Shown here in pieces: positions 17,792-30,403 of a stretch of DNA of 64,000 bases (position 1 is the stretch's first letter; each line of letters begins with the position of its first letter). The stretch is from Pseudoxanthomonas kaohsiungensis. Lineage in GTDB: Bacteria > Pseudomonadota > Gammaproteobacteria > Xanthomonadales > Xanthomonadaceae. The stretch is taken from contig NZ_PDWO01000003.1 in the NCBI RefSeq assembly GCF_010211765.1, positions 186,001-250,000 on the forward strand, read 5' to 3'. The position numbers and the translations under genes were made by a program. The notes below the pieces were generated by a model. It saw only the letters and a program-made list of their open reading frames with translations. It did not search any database and was not told the origin of the DNA.

Positions 17792-17824
17792 GGGTATCCA
17801 GTCTCGATACCCCTCACGATACCC
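17792..17824. repeat. GGGTATC repeats upstream of the integrase
   Basis: Three copies of a GGGTATC/GATACCC heptamer stand at 17792-17798 (one orientation), 17806-17812 and 17818-17824 (the other), spaced 7 and 5 bp, immediately upstream of the integrase ATG. Clustered short repeats at the int end of an island are typical of arm-type integrase sites or int autoregulation. The rest of 17825-17973, up to trpE, holds no gene and no tRNA. The element end must lie in this gap, but the exact attachment core cannot be fixed from one end. Confidence 0.4.
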
Positions 17825-17973
17825 CCTTTTCTCTCGGCTGCGAGCAAACAACACAAGACGCCTTCGGACTACAAATGGCTGTAGTCAAAGGACATTTTGA
17901 ATCACTTCGGAGTAGCTCGGAACCCGTCGGACATCGATGCTAGTTATCGATCATCAGCAGCATGGCATTCCCC

Positions 17974-19482
17974 TCACAGCCCCTTCGCCGCCTGCGCCAC
18001 CGCGCGGAACAGCGCGCGGCCCTTGTTCATGGTCTCGTCCCATTCCTTCTGCGGGTCGGAGTCGTAGACGATGCCGGCGCCCGCCTGCACGTGCAGGCGG
18101 CCGTCCTTGATCACCGCCGTGCGGATGGCGATCGCGGTATCGGCGTCGCCATGCCAGCCGATGTAGCCGATGCTGCCGGCATAGACATTGCGCTTGATCG
18201 GCTCCAGCTCGCGGATCACTTCCAGCGCGCGGATCTTCGGCGCGCCGCTGACCGTGCCGGCCGGGAAGGTCGCGCGCAGCACGTCGGCATAGCTCAGGCC
18301 CGGCAGCAGCTTGCCGGTGACCTCGCTGACGATGTGCATGACGTGGCTGTAGCGCTCGATCACGAAGCGCTCGCCCACCTCCACGCTGCCGGCTTCCGAC
18401 ACCCGGCCGACATCATTGCGGCCGAGGTCGATCAGCATCAGGTGCTCGGCGCGCTCCTTGGGGTCGGCCAGCAGGTCCTGTTCCAGCGCCAGGTCCTCGG
18501 CCGGGGTCGCGCCGCGCGGGCGGGTGCCGGCGATCGGGCGCACGGTCACCTCGTCGCCCTGCTGGCGCACCAGGATTTCGGGCGAGGAGCCGACCACCTG
18601 CACCTCGCCGGTATCGAGGAAGTACATGTAGGGCGACGGGTTCAGCGCGCGCAGGGCGCGGTACACGTCCACCGGCCGCGCGTTGAACGGCACGCTCAGG
18701 CGCTGGCTCAGCACGACCTGGAACACGTCGCCGGAGCGGATGTATTCCTTGGACTTCTCCACCGCCTCGATGAAACCCTCGCGGGTGAAGCCGGACACGA
18801 AGTGGCTCTCGTCGAGCACGTCGCGGCTCAGCGGTACCGGGTAGCTGCCCGGCTGGCGCAGCTTGTCGACCAGCCCGTCCAGCCGCGCCTGCGCGGCATC
18901 CCATGAGCCGGCATCGCGCGGATCGGCATGCACCACCAGGTACAGGCGGCCCTTGAGGTTGTCGAACACCGCCAGCTCTTCGGACAGCATCAGGTAGATG
19001 TCCGGGGTGCCGAGCTCGTCGCGCTTGTCGCCGCCGGCCAGGCGCGGCTCGATGTAGCCGATGCATTCGAAGCCGAACCAGCCCACCAGGCCGCCGGTGA
19101 AACCGGGCAGGCCTTCCAGCCTGGGCACCGAGTACGACGCGCGCAGCGCCTCGACCTCGGCGAACGGATCGGCGACCTCGCGCCGCTCCACGAGCTGGCC
19201 GTGCTCGCGCACTTCCATCTGCTGGCCGCGGAACGCGACGGTGCGGCGCGCGGGCAGGCCGATGATCGAATAGCGGCCGAAGCGTTCGCCGCCCTCGACC
19301 GATTCCAGCAGGTAGGTGTGCGGGGCGTCGGCGAGTTTCAGGTAGACCGACAGCGGCGTGTCCAGGTCGGACAGCACCTCGCGGACGACGGGGACACGCG
19401 GATTGGGACTGGAGCGGTGGACGTCAGCAGCGTGCTGCCGGAACTGTTCGGGCGTGACCAAGGCGGGATTCCTTGCGGGCAT
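17974..19482 (-). CDS. trpE: Anthranilate synthase component I
   Basis: This 502-residue enzyme makes anthranilate from chorismate with the TrpG glutaminase, the first step of tryptophan synthesis. The chorismate-binding domain shows GDVFQVVLSQRLSVPF, DPKERAEHLMLIDLGRND, FPAGTVSGAPKIRALE and IGWHGDADTAIAIRT, all expected. The N-terminal regulatory part contains SVYLKLADAP and LLESVEGGERFGRYS, the Trp-feedback element. ATG 19482 is chosen because upstream residues have no homology; TTG nine residues in is an alternative. No trpG follows: the mobile island begins directly downstream. Confidence 0.95.
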   Translation of the reverse strand: MPARNPALVTPEQFRQHAADVHRSSPNPRVPVVREVLSDLDTPLSVYLKLADAPHTYLLESVEGGERFGRYSIIGLPARRTVAFRGQQMEVREHGQLVERREVADPFAEVEALRASYSVPRLEGLPGFTGGLVGWFGFECIGYIEPRLAGGDKRDELGTPDIYLMLSEELAVFDNLKGRLYLVVHADPRDAGSWDAAQARLDGLVDKLRQPGSYPVPLSRDVLDESHFVSGFTREGFIEAVEKSKEYIRSGDVFQVVLSQRLSVPFNARPVDVYRALRALNPSPYMYFLDTGEVQVVGSSPEILVRQQGDEVTVRPIAGTRPRGATPAEDLALEQDLLADPKERAEHLMLIDLGRNDVGRVSEAGSVEVGERFVIERYSHVMHIVSEVTGKLLPGLSYADVLRATFPAGTVSGAPKIRALEVIRELEPIKRNVYAGSIGYIGWHGDADTAIAIRTAVIKDGRLHVQAGAGIVYDSDPQKEWDETMNKGRALFRAVAQAAKGL

Positions 19483-19586
19483 TCGGGGCGTGGCGCGGGA
19501 CGAGGACGGCTGAAGGCCGCCATCGCCGGCACCGGCGCGCGGAAGCAAGGGAAAGCCTGGTCGTCTGGCCGAACATGGCCGCAACT

Positions 19587-20567
19587 TTAACCGGATTGGC
19601 CGTCGCCGCGCAGCCGCCCGGACGGTTGCCCCAGCAACGGACTGTCCGCCGGCAGGTGCATGCGCACGCGACCGGGCACGCATTCGATCCGGAACCGGCG
19701 TGCCTGCACCGGCTCGCCGTCGAGGTTGAGGGTCATCGCGCCTTCGCCCGACTCCAGCTCCACCCAGGGCAGGCGCGCGCGCACGGCGCTGCGCTCCAGC
19801 GCGGCGCGCTGGCCCTCCTTCACCAGGGTACCGACGGTGGCCAGCAACTCGCCGGACAGTTCCGGAATCACGGTGAGGTCGAGCAGGCCGTCGTCGACCA
19901 GCGCGTCGGGGCACAGCGCCTGCCCGCCGCCGGCCTGGCGCCCGTTGCCCAGGCCCAGCGCGATCAGGCCGCCGTCCCACGCGAAGTCCGGGCCGCGCAC
20001 GCGCACCGGCAGCGGCTCGATCCGGCCCAGCCGGGCGATGCCGGTGACCAGGTAGGCCAGGCCGCCGAGCAGCTTCTTCAGGCCTTCGTCGGTTTCCACG
20101 GTGACCTCGGTGCCGAAGCCACCGCTGGCCAGGTTGGCGCACCAGTGCCGCCGGCCATCGGCGTCGATCCGCAGCAGGTCGAGCGCATGGGCGGCGCCGG
20201 AAGCGGCCAGGGCCAGGGCTTGCATCGGATCCAGGGGAACACCGGCGGCCGTGGCGAAGTCGTTGGCCGTGCCCAGCGGCAGCAGGCCCAGCGCCGGCAG
20301 GCGCGCCGCCGGCAGGTCGTGCGCGGCCAGGGCGGCGGCCACTTCGCTCAGCGTGCCGTCGCCGCCGGCGGCAACCACGCTGGACGCGCCGGCTTCGATC
20401 GCGTCGGCGACCCAGCGCGCGGCATCGCCGCTTTCCCAGGTCACCCGCACCGCCAGCGCCTGGCCGCGACCACGCATTTCCGCCACCGCCTCGCGTACGG
20501 CGTCGTCGCCGGCGGACTTGCCGTTGAGGATCAGCCAGCAGACGGCGGGTTCGGCTGCAGCGCTCAT
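19587..20567 (-). CDS. YegS-type lipid kinase
   Basis: This 326-residue protein is of the diacylglycerol-kinase catalytic family. [16 protein letters not shown] gives the N-terminal phosphate-binding motif; [17 protein letters not shown] is the catalytic GGDGT motif, and [15 protein letters not shown] the second nucleotide loop. YegS-like enzymes phosphorylate phosphatidylglycerol or related lipids at the membrane. ATG 20567 (MSAAAEPAV) is preferred; the frame extends to 20609 without family-like sequence. It lies 104 bp upstream of trpE on the same strand. Confidence 0.88.
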   Translation of the reverse strand: MSAAAEPAVCWLILNGKSAGDDAVREAVAEMRGRGQALAVRVTWESGDAARWVADAIEAGASSVVAAGGDGTLSEVAAALAAHDLPAARLPALGLLPLGTANDFATAAGVPLDPMQALALAASGAAHALDLLRIDADGRRHWCANLASGGFGTEVTVETDEGLKKLLGGLAYLVTGIARLGRIEPLPVRVRGPDFAWDGGLIALGLGNGRQAGGGQALCPDALVDDGLLDLTVIPELSGELLATVGTLVKEGQRAALERSAVRARLPWVELESGEGAMTLNLDGEPVQARRFRIECVPGRVRMHLPADSPLLGQPSGRLRGDGQSG

Positions 20568-20816
20568 GCGCGGTTCCGGAGCAGGGCGGCGCAGCGTAGC
20601 AACCGCCATGGCGCGGACGCGTGAACCGGCTGCGGCCGGAACGCGGGCGGCGGCCCATCCGCGCTGGCATGCAGCGTCATCATGCTGTCACCGGCGGTGG
20701 CCAGCATCGAAGGCCATGGCAGGGACGACGGGCGGAGGCGGGATTGCCTCCACGTGGGTGAAGGGGCCGGCGGCGCGTGGAGGCGTCGCCGGCCGGCCGG
20801 CAAGCGCCCGCCCTGC

Positions 20817-21503
20817 TCAGCCGCGGACCGCGTCCACTGCCGCTTTCATCTTCCCCACCACGCCGGCGTAGTGCTCGCGCGTGCGCGGCGCGCCGAAGAT
20901 CGCCGAGCCGGCCACGAAGGTGTCGGCGCCGGCGGCGGCGATCTCGCCGATGTTGTCCGCCTTGACCCCGCCATCGATCTCCAGCCGGATCGGCTTGCCG
21001 GTCTTGTCGATCATCGCCCGCACCGCCCGCAGCTTGTCCAGCGTCGAGGGGATGAAGGCCTGGCCGCCGAAGCCGGGGTTGACCGACATCAGCAGGACCA
21101 TGTCCAGGTCCTCCAGCACCCAGTCCAGCACTTCCACCGGCGTTGCCGGGTTGAGGACCAGGCCGGCCTGGCAGCCATGCGACCGGATCAGCTGCACGGT
21201 GCGGTGCACGTGGCGGCTGGCCTCGGGATGGAAGCTGATCAGGCTGGCGCCGGCCTCGGCGAAGTCCGGCACGATCCGGTCCACCGGCTCGACCATCAGG
21301 TGCACGTCGATCGGCGCGGTGACGCCATGCCTGCGCAGCGCCTGGCAGACCATCGGGCCGATGGTCAGGTTGGGCACGTAATGGTTGTCCATCACGTCGA
21401 AGTGGACCCAGTCGGCGCCGGCGGCGAGGACGTTGTCCACTTCCTCGCCCAGGCGGGCGAAGTCGGCCGAGAGGATGGACGGGGCGATGACGGTGGGTTG
21501 CAT
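20817..21503 (-). CDS. rpe: Ribulose-phosphate 3-epimerase
   Basis: This 228-residue TIM-barrel enzyme interconverts ribulose 5-phosphate and xylulose 5-phosphate in the pentose phosphate pathway. Clear motifs are [16 protein letters not shown], the metal-binding [45 protein letters not shown], and [11 protein letters not shown] near the C-terminus. ATG 21503 gives the standard length; the longer open frame upstream is not coding. The adjoining order with the lipid kinase and trpE is a conserved-looking block. Confidence 0.96.
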   Translation of the reverse strand: MQPTVIAPSILSADFARLGEEVDNVLAAGADWVHFDVMDNHYVPNLTIGPMVCQALRRHGVTAPIDVHLMVEPVDRIVPDFAEAGASLISFHPEASRHVHRTVQLIRSHGCQAGLVLNPATPVEVLDWVLEDLDMVLLMSVNPGFGGQAFIPSTLDKLRAVRAMIDKTGKPIRLEIDGGVKADNIGEIAAAGADTFVAGSAIFGAPRTREHYAGVVGKMKAAVDAVRG

Positions 21504-21550
21504 GGTCGGCTCGGGGAAGCGGTGGGAATCGGATGGCGCCCGCGCGCGGT

Positions 21551-21886
21551 TCAGCGCCGGCGCAGGGTGCGGATGCGGTCGTAGGCGGCGTTGATGGCGC
21601 GTGCGCGCTTCTCGGCCTGGTCGCGCAGTTCCGGCGCGGCGCCGGCGACCTTGTCGGGGTGGTACTGGGACATCAGCCGGCGGTACGCCTGGTCGATTTC
21701 CGCATCGCTGGCCTCGGCCGTCAGGCCGAGCTCGGCGTACGGGTTCTCCCGCGCGCGCAGGCGGAACCAGTCGCGGTCGAAGGCATGGCCGACCAGCAGG
21801 CCCACCACCGCGCCGAACAGCGGGTTGGGCCGGAACAGCAGCGCGCCGGCGATCAGGCCCAGCAGTTTTCCGTACCAGCGGTTCAT
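21551..21886 (-). CDS. J-domain membrane-anchored cochaperone-like protein
   Basis: This 111-residue protein has an N-terminal glycine-rich hydrophobic segment ([13 protein letters not shown] and [12 protein letters not shown]) and a C-terminal J domain with [20 protein letters not shown] and the HPD tripeptide in [10 protein letters not shown]. It resembles DjlA without the central TerB domain, so it probably recruits DnaK near the inner membrane. ATG 21886 is chosen from the domain start. It is separated from purC by a short divergent gap. Confidence 0.85.
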   Translation of the reverse strand: MNRWYGKLLGLIAGALLFRPNPLFGAVVGLLVGHAFDRDWFRLRARENPYAELGLTAEASDAEIDQAYRRLMSQYHPDKVAGAAPELRDQAEKRARAINAAYDRIRTLRRR

Positions 21887-22029
21887 TCGACGGCGGCACC
21901 GTGCGGGCGGAGCGCAAATTCTACGGCACAGCCGCCCCGGGTCGCCGTACACTGTGCGGCCGGCCGCCGCGCGCTCCACTGCCGGCGCGGCCCCGGGAGC
22001 CCCGCACTGAGCCCTGCCCGGAGACTGCG

Positions 22030-22974
22030 TTGTCCACGACCCTGCTCCAGTCCGACCTGCCCGGCCTGCCGCTGCGCCACCGCGGCAAGGTGCGCGACGT
22101 CTTCGACCTCCCCCGCGGGAACATCCCCGCCGCGGCGCTGGCCGCGGCCGAAGGCTACGACGGCGAGTTCCTGCTGATGGTGGCGACCGACCGCCTGTCG
22201 GCATTCGACGTGGTCCTGCCCGACCCGATCCCCGGCAAGGGCGAGATGCTCTGCCAGATCTCCAATTTCTGGTTCGGCAAGACCGCCCACCTGATCCCCA
22301 ACCATCTGACCGGCATAGATGTCGCCGCGGTGCTGCCCGGGGGCGTGGACCCGGCGCTGTACGCCCGGCGCGCGGTGGTGACGCGCAAGCTCAAGCCGGT
22401 GCCGGTGGAGGCCATCGCCCGCGGCTACCTGATCGGCAGCGGCTGGAAGGACTACCAGCGCACCGGCCAGGTCAGCGGGATCGCCCTGCCCGACGGCCTG
22501 CGCCAGGCCGAACAGCTGCCCGAGCCGATCTTCACCCCCTCGACCAAGGCGGCCGTCGGCGACCACGACGAAAACATCGATTTCGATGCGATGGTGCGAA
22601 CGGTCGGCGGCGAGCTGGCCGAGCGCGTGCGCGATGCGACCCTGCGCCTGTACCGCTTCGCCGCCGCCTATGCGGCCGAGCGCGGCATCCTGCTGGCCGA
22701 CACCAAGTTCGAGTTCGGCACCGACGCCGACGGCCGCCTGTACATCATGGACGAGATGCTGACCCCGGACTCCTCGCGCTACTGGCCGGCCGACGAGTAC
22801 CAGGTCGGCACCAGCCCGCCCAGCTACGACAAGCAGATCGTGCGCGACTACCTGGAGACGCTGGACTGGGACAAGACCCCGCCGGGTCCGTCGCTGCCGG
22901 CCTGGGTGATCGAGCGCACCCGGGCCCGCTACGCCGAGGCGCTGCAGAAGCTGGCCGGGATCGACATCGACTGA
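22030..22974 (+). CDS. purC: SAICAR synthetase
   Basis: This 314-residue phosphoribosylaminoimidazole-succinocarboxamide synthase carries out step 7 of purine synthesis. It has the longer form also found in yeast. Motifs include [12 protein letters not shown], the nucleotide loop [53 protein letters not shown] and LADTKFEFG. The start is TTG at 22030, with GGAGA upstream; no ATG fits the N-terminus. It is divergent from the J-domain gene. Confidence 0.96.
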   Translation: MSTTLLQSDLPGLPLRHRGKVRDVFDLPRGNIPAAALAAAEGYDGEFLLMVATDRLSAFDVVLPDPIPGKGEMLCQISNFWFGKTAHLIPNHLTGIDVAAVLPGGVDPALYARRAVVTRKLKPVPVEAIARGYLIGSGWKDYQRTGQVSGIALPDGLRQAEQLPEPIFTPSTKAAVGDHDENIDFDAMVRTVGGELAERVRDATLRLYRFAAAYAAERGILLADTKFEFGTDADGRLYIMDEMLTPDSSRYWPADEYQVGTSPPSYDKQIVRDYLETLDWDKTPPGPSLPAWVIERTRARYAEALQKLAGIDID

Positions 22975-23094
22975 GTGGCGGCATCCGGGCGGCGGGCAGC
23001 CGGGCAAGCCCGGCCCTACCCGAGGCTCCCGGGGTCCCGACGCCCGCGCTATGCTCCATACCCGAGCGCACAGAGTCCCCGGGAGGGGTGTGGG

Positions 23095-23574
23095 ATGGAC
23101 GCAACCCTGCAGCGGCCGATCGACCGCTACTTCGCCAGCTATTCCGACGACCACCGCAACGCACTGAACCAGCGCATCCACGTGGTCGCGGTGCCGGCGA
23201 TCCTGTGGTCGGTGGTGGCCCTGATCTGGTGCATCCCGACCTTCGGCACCTGGATGAAGACCGGCATCTGGGCCGCCCTGGCCATGTTCTTCGCGTGGAT
23301 GTTCTATTACCGGCTCTCGCGCAGCCTGGGACTGGGCATGCTGGCGGCGTTCTTCGTCTGCGGCTGCCTGTGCCGGCTGATCGAAACGCGCTTCGGCCTG
23401 CCGGCCTTGCTGTGGTCGGCAGTGACCGTGTTCGTCGTCGCCTGGATCGCGCAGTTCATCGGCCACAAGTTCGAGGGCCGCAAGCCCAGCTTCCTGACCG
23501 ACCTGGTCTACCTGCTGATCGGCCCGGCCTGGGTGCTGGCCAAGCTGTACCGCCGCCTGGGCTGGAGGTACTGA
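23095..23574 (+). CDS. Mpo1-like (DUF962) membrane protein
   Basis: This is a 159-residue integral membrane protein with about four hydrophobic spans. An N-terminal RPIDRYFASYSDDHRNALNQ runs into RIHVVAVPAI, and a second His region is IAQFIGHKFEGRKPSFLTD. H-(x)-P and GHKFEGR-KPS are the DUF962 signature. The yeast relative Mpo1 is a dioxygenase acting on 2-hydroxy fatty acids. ATG 23095 follows a GGGAGGGG stretch. The bacterial substrate is not established. Confidence 0.82.
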   Translation: MDATLQRPIDRYFASYSDDHRNALNQRIHVVAVPAILWSVVALIWCIPTFGTWMKTGIWAALAMFFAWMFYYRLSRSLGLGMLAAFFVCGCLCRLIETRFGLPALLWSAVTVFVVAWIAQFIGHKFEGRKPSFLTDLVYLLIGPAWVLAKLYRRLGWRY

Positions 23575-23589
23575 GCGGCATCCGCTGGC

Positions 23590-24471
23590 TCAGCGCGGCG
23601 GCGCGTCGAACATCGCCGCGTCGGGCAGGAACGGGCGGGGCGCGTAGCCCAGCGCTTCGCGCGCCGGGCCGGCATCGAATGCCAGGTCCTGGCGCATGCG
23701 CGCCAGTACCGCCGCGCCGGCATCGTGCAGGCCGGTGACGCGCGCCAGCCGCGCGGCCAGCGCGAACACCGGTCCTGGCAGCACCAGCAGCCGCGGCGGT
23801 GGCTGCAGCGCGGCCAGCACCCGCGCGACCATCTCGCGGTAGGCCAGGGTTTCGCCCCCGGGCAGGTCGTAGGCGCGCAGGCCGGGCCCGCGCAACGACA
23901 GCGCCGCCACCGCCGCCGCCGCCAGGTCGTCCACGTGCACCGGCTGGCGCAGCCCGCGCGCATCGTGCGGCAGGATGAAGAAGCCATGCCGGCGCGCGAG
24001 CGCGGCGATGCGGGTCAGGTTGCGGTCGCTGCCGGCGCCGTAGACCAGGGTCGGACGCAACAGCGTGGCCGCCGCGCCGCGCGCGGGCGCGGCATCGGCC
24101 AGTCGCGTTTCGGCCAGGCGCAGCCGCGCGGCGACGTCGCGTTCGCCGGGATCGGAGGAGTCGGCCTTGACGTGGACGCTGGTCGAACCGAAGGCGACCA
24201 CGCGCGCATCGCCGGTGGGCGTGCGGGCATACCAGTGCGAGAACAGGTCCAGTGGACCGCAGCTGATGATCGCGTCGAAGCCGTCGCCGGGACCGGCGGA
24301 ATCGGGCAACACGCCGCGCCGCCATTCCACGCCGGCCATCGCCGGCCGCTCCTCGCGCGACAGCGCCACCACCCGCCAGCCGCGCGCGCGCAGGTCGGCC
24401 AGCACGCGCCGGCCGATCTGCCCACTGGCGCCGTGCAGCAGCGCGCGCGGCGGATGGCCAGGAGTCGTCAT
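23590..24471 (-). CDS. NAD(P)-dependent epimerase/reductase-like protein
   Basis: This 293-residue Rossmann-fold protein has the glycine motif LLHGASGQIGRRVLADL near the N-terminus, a VAFGSTSVHVKADSSDP strand and a RPTLVYGAGSDRNLTRIAAL block as in extended short-chain dehydrogenases (NAD-dependent epimerase type). The YxxxK active-site pair is not clear, so it may be an atypical member. ATG 24471 is chosen; the frame extends to 24624. Convergent with the Mpo1-like gene and divergent from phaAB. Confidence 0.75.
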   Translation of the reverse strand: MTTPGHPPRALLHGASGQIGRRVLADLRARGWRVVALSREERPAMAGVEWRRGVLPDSAGPGDGFDAIISCGPLDLFSHWYARTPTGDARVVAFGSTSVHVKADSSDPGERDVAARLRLAETRLADAAPARGAAATLLRPTLVYGAGSDRNLTRIAALARRHGFFILPHDARGLRQPVHVDDLAAAAVAALSLRGPGLRAYDLPGGETLAYREMVARVLAALQPPPRLLVLPGPVFALAARLARVTGLHDAGAAVLARMRQDLAFDAGPAREALGYAPRPFLPDAAMFDAPPR

Positions 24472-24756
24472 CGAAGTGCGGAGGCCTGCATGCGCGACAG
24501 GATAGCGGGATCGAGGCATCCCCTGTCCGGCGCAGGCGGGCGTGCCCGGCGACGGCTCGCGGGTGGCCGCACATCCACGACGGCCGCGAAGTACCGGCGG
24601 GCGCGCCGCGCCGGCAGGGTGCACGACCGGGCACGCGCGATGGATGCCCGACGCGTAGCCCGGGACATGGTGCGTTCCGGTGCTACACCGGTTACGGCGT
24701 CGTGGAACCGGCTGCTACACTCGAACCTGTTCCACGCAGATCGATCCTGTTCGCGG

Positions 24757-27588
<2,832 letters not shown>

Positions 27589-27601
27589 TGGAGGCGTCCT
27601 G

Positions 27602-28045
27602 ATGGAGCTGGCGATGGCGAGCGCGATCGGCATCCTCACCGCGGCCGGGGTGTACCTGCTGCTGCGCGCGCGCAGTTTCGACGTGATCCTGGGCCTGACC
27701 CTGCTCTCGTACGCGACCAACCTGCTGATCTTCGCCGGCGGCCGGCTGGTGGCGGGCAAGCCCCCGGTGCTGCGCGACGGGGTGACGCCTACCCTGTCGC
27801 ACTACAGCGATCCGCTGCCGCAGGCGCTGGTGCTGACCGCGATCGTGATCGCCTTCGCCATGACCGCGGTCAGCATCGTGGTCGCCATCCGCAGCCGCGC
27901 CGACAACGACAGCGACCACGTCGACGGCAGTCGCGCCGAGCGCGAGTTCCTGCTGGCCGAGCAGCGCCGCCACGAGGAAGCACGCGAGGAAGCGCGGACC
28001 GCGGCGCAGGCGGCCGAGGCTGGCGCCAAGGCGGGTGGCGCATGA
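27602..28045 (+). CDS. phaC: Cation/proton antiporter subunit C
   Basis: This 147-residue NuoK-like subunit has three membrane spans, with LLRARSFDVILGLTLLSYAT, NLLIFAGGR and DPLPQALVLTAIVIAFAMT. The DPLPQALVLTAIVI block is diagnostic of MrpC/PhaC. The C-terminal ~45 residues are a highly charged, alanine-rich tail that is longer than usual. The stop overlaps the phaD start as ATGA. Confidence 0.93.
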   Translation: MELAMASAIGILTAAGVYLLLRARSFDVILGLTLLSYATNLLIFAGGRLVAGKPPVLRDGVTPTLSHYSDPLPQALVLTAIVIAFAMTAVSIVVAIRSRADNDSDHVDGSRAEREFLLAEQRRHEEAREEARTAAQAAEAGAKAGGA

Positions 28046-29607
28046 CCCACCTGCCGCTGCTGCCGGTCCTGGTGCCGCTGTTCGCCGCGGCGCTGGTCCT
28101 GTTCTTCGAGAACCGCCGCTTCGGCATGGCGCCGCAGCGGATCGTGGCCTGGATCTCGATGGCGGTGATGCTGGGGGTGTCGGTGGCGTTGGCCATCGAA
28201 GCCTCCAGCGGCCGGATCCCGGTCTACCTGGTCGGCGACTGGCCGGCGCGGCTGGGCATCGTGCTGATGGTGGACCGCCTCTCCGCGTTGATGCTGCTGG
28301 TCGGCCAGCTGCTCGGCGCGGCCAGCCTGCTGCACGCCTGCGCCGGCTGGGACCGGCGCGCGCCGCATTTCCACGCGTTCTTCCAGTTCCAGATGATGGG
28401 CCTCAATGGCGCCTTCCTCACCGGCGACGCGTTCAACCTGTTCGTGTTCTTCGAGGTGCTGCTGATCGCCTCCTATGGGCTGATGCTCAGCGGTGGACGC
28501 GGCGAGCGCATGCGCGCGGGGCTGCACTACGTCGCCTTCAACATCGCCGCCTCGGCATTGTTCCTGATCGCACTGGGGCTGCTGTACGGCCTGCTGGGCA
28601 CGCTGAACATGGCCGAGATGGCGCTGCGCGTGGCCCAGGCCCCGCCGCAGGACCTGGCGCTGGTCCAGTCGGCGGCCGGCCTGCTGGTGGTGGTGTTCTG
28701 CGCCAAGGCCGCGCTGCTGCCCATGTACTTCTGGCTGCCGCAGACCTACACCCATGCCCCGGCGGCCGTCGCCGCGCTGTTCGCGGTGATGACCAAGGTC
28801 GGCCTGTACGCGGTATTGCGGGTGGCGATGCTGAGTTTCGGCGCGGCGGGGGCGTTGGAGGGCTTCGCCTGGCCGGCGCTGCTGGCGCTGGGCGGGGTCA
28901 CGCTGACCCTGTCCGCGCTCGGCGTGCTGGCATCGCGCCAGCTGCGCTCGCTGGCCGCCTACCTGGTGCTGGGTTCGGCGGCGACGCTGTTCCTGGCCTT
29001 CGCCCTGTCCACCACCGGCACGATCGCGGCCGGCCTGTATTACCTCGTGCACAGCACGTTCGCCGGCGCGGCGCTGTTCCTGCTCGCCGACCTGATCCGC
29101 CGCCGGCGTGGCAGCGCGGGCGACCGCAAGGACCTGGTGGCCGCATTGCCGGGCCGCATGATCCCGGGCGTGCTGTTCCTGGTCACGGCGGTCTCGCTGG
29201 CCGGGCTGCCGCCGCTGTCCGGCTTCATCGGCAAGCTGCTGCTGCTCGAGGCGGTGCCGTCCGGCGCCTCCACGGCATGGGTATGGGCGCTGGTGCTGGG
29301 CAGCAGCTTCATGATGATCGTCGGCCTGGCCCGCGCCGGCACGCGCCTGTTCTGGCGCGTGGAGCCGTGGCCGGATGCCTCGCCGGAACGGCTGGCCGCC
29401 TACACCCCGCTGGACGAGATGCGCGCAGCCCCGGGCCGCCCGCTCGAGACCGCGGCCACGGTCCTGCTGCTCGCGTACGGCATCGCCATGGTGGTCGCCG
29501 CCGCGCCGCTGCTGGATTACACCCGCGCCACCGCCGCCCAGCTGCAGTCCCCCGGCGACTACGTGCAGCAGGTGCGCGCGGCGACGCCGGCGCTGAGGGA
29601 GCCCTGA
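28042..29607 (+). CDS. phaD: Cation/proton antiporter subunit D
   Basis: This 521-residue NuoN/MrpD-type proton-translocating subunit has about 14 spans. Key segments are FNLFVFFEVLLIASYGLMLS with the conserved Glu, CAKAALLPMYFWLPQTYTHA with the conserved Lys, and SLAGLPPLSGFIGKLLLL. These charged residues are the expected proton path. It is translationally coupled to phaC and is followed by phaE after 2 bp. Confidence 0.95.
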   Translation: MTHLPLLPVLVPLFAAALVLFFENRRFGMAPQRIVAWISMAVMLGVSVALAIEASSGRIPVYLVGDWPARLGIVLMVDRLSALMLLVGQLLGAASLLHACAGWDRRAPHFHAFFQFQMMGLNGAFLTGDAFNLFVFFEVLLIASYGLMLSGGRGERMRAGLHYVAFNIAASALFLIALGLLYGLLGTLNMAEMALRVAQAPPQDLALVQSAAGLLVVVFCAKAALLPMYFWLPQTYTHAPAAVAALFAVMTKVGLYAVLRVAMLSFGAAGALEGFAWPALLALGGVTLTLSALGVLASRQLRSLAAYLVLGSAATLFLAFALSTTGTIAAGLYYLVHSTFAGAALFLLADLIRRRRGSAGDRKDLVAALPGRMIPGVLFLVTAVSLAGLPPLSGFIGKLLLLEAVPSGASTAWVWALVLGSSFMMIVGLARAGTRLFWRVEPWPDASPERLAAYTPLDEMRAAPGRPLETAATVLLLAYGIAMVVAAAPLLDYTRATAAQLQSPGDYVQQVRAATPALREP

Positions 29608-29609
29608 GC

Positions 29610-30122
29610 ATGGCGACGAAACGCTTCTCCGAATGGCGCAAGCGCTGGCTGCCGTCGCTGCCGCTGGCGGCGGCGGTGTTCTGCTTCTGGCTGCTGATGA
29701 ACGACCAGGTCACCCGCGGCCACGTGCTCATGGCCCTGGTGCTGGCCCTGCTGATCCCCCCGTTCGCCGCGCGCCTGGACCGCGAGTTCGCCCGCATCGG
29801 CAACCTGCGCGGGGCACCGCGGATGCTGGGCATCCTGCTGCTGGACATCGTGCGGTCGAACGTCACCGTCGCGCTGCAGGTGCTCGGCCCGGAGGCGAAG
29901 ATCCGCCCCGGCTTCATCTGGGTGCCGCTGGACATCGCCAACATCCACGGCATCGCCGCCTTGACCAGCATCATCACCCTGACCCCGGGCACGGTGTCGT
30001 CGGCGCTGTCCGACGACCGCCGCTACCTGCTGGTGCACGTGCTCAACCTGGACGACGCCGACCGGGTGGTGCGCCAGATCAAGACCCGCTACGAGGCGCC
30101 GCTGATGGAGATCTTCCCGTGA
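29610..30122 (+). CDS. phaE: Cation/proton antiporter subunit E
   Basis: This 170-residue subunit has two N-terminal membrane spans (LAAAVFCFWLLMNDQVTRG) and the MrpE cytoplasmic domain with RPGFIWVPLDI, LTSIITLTPGTVSSALSDD and LLVHVLNLDD. The ITLTPGT block is the family signature. ATG 29610 is used. Its TGA overlaps the GTG start of phaF. Confidence 0.93.
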   Translation: MATKRFSEWRKRWLPSLPLAAAVFCFWLLMNDQVTRGHVLMALVLALLIPPFAARLDREFARIGNLRGAPRMLGILLLDIVRSNVTVALQVLGPEAKIRPGFIWVPLDIANIHGIAALTSIITLTPGTVSSALSDDRRYLLVHVLNLDDADRVVRQIKTRYEAPLMEIFP

Positions 30123-30403
30123 CCCCGCACGCGCTGGTGGCCTGGGCCGTGGTCGGCTCGATGCACGTGGTCGGCGTGGCACTGCTGCTGGCGCTGTACC
30201 GGCTGTTGAAGGGACCCAGCGTCCCCGACCGGATCCTCGCCCTGGACACGATGTTCGTGTGCGCCATCGCCCTGCTGGTGCTGTTCGGCATGCACCTGGG
30301 CACCGCGGTCTACTTCGAGGCCGCGCTGGTCATCGCCATGCTCGGCTTCGTCGGTACCGTCGTATTGAGCAAGTACGTGATGCGCCGGGACATCGTCGAA
30401 TGA
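30119..30403 (+). CDS. phaF: Cation/proton antiporter subunit F
   Basis: This 94-residue subunit has three membrane spans and the MrpF signature RLLKGPSVPDRILALDTM. It begins with GTG at 30119, overlapping the phaE stop as GTGA, and ends overlapping the phaG ATG. MrpF is needed for complex assembly and ion transport. Confidence 0.9.
   Translation: MTPHALVAWAVVGSMHVVGVALLLALYRLLKGPSVPDRILALDTMFVCAIALLVLFGMHLGTAVYFEAALVIAMLGFVGTVVLSKYVMRRDIVE

Noticed and set aside
17974-20670. An 898-residue frame reading through from the lipid-kinase region into trpE
   Set aside because: Only the part from 19482 resembles TrpE; the upstream part is the out-of-frame shadow of the YegS-type gene.
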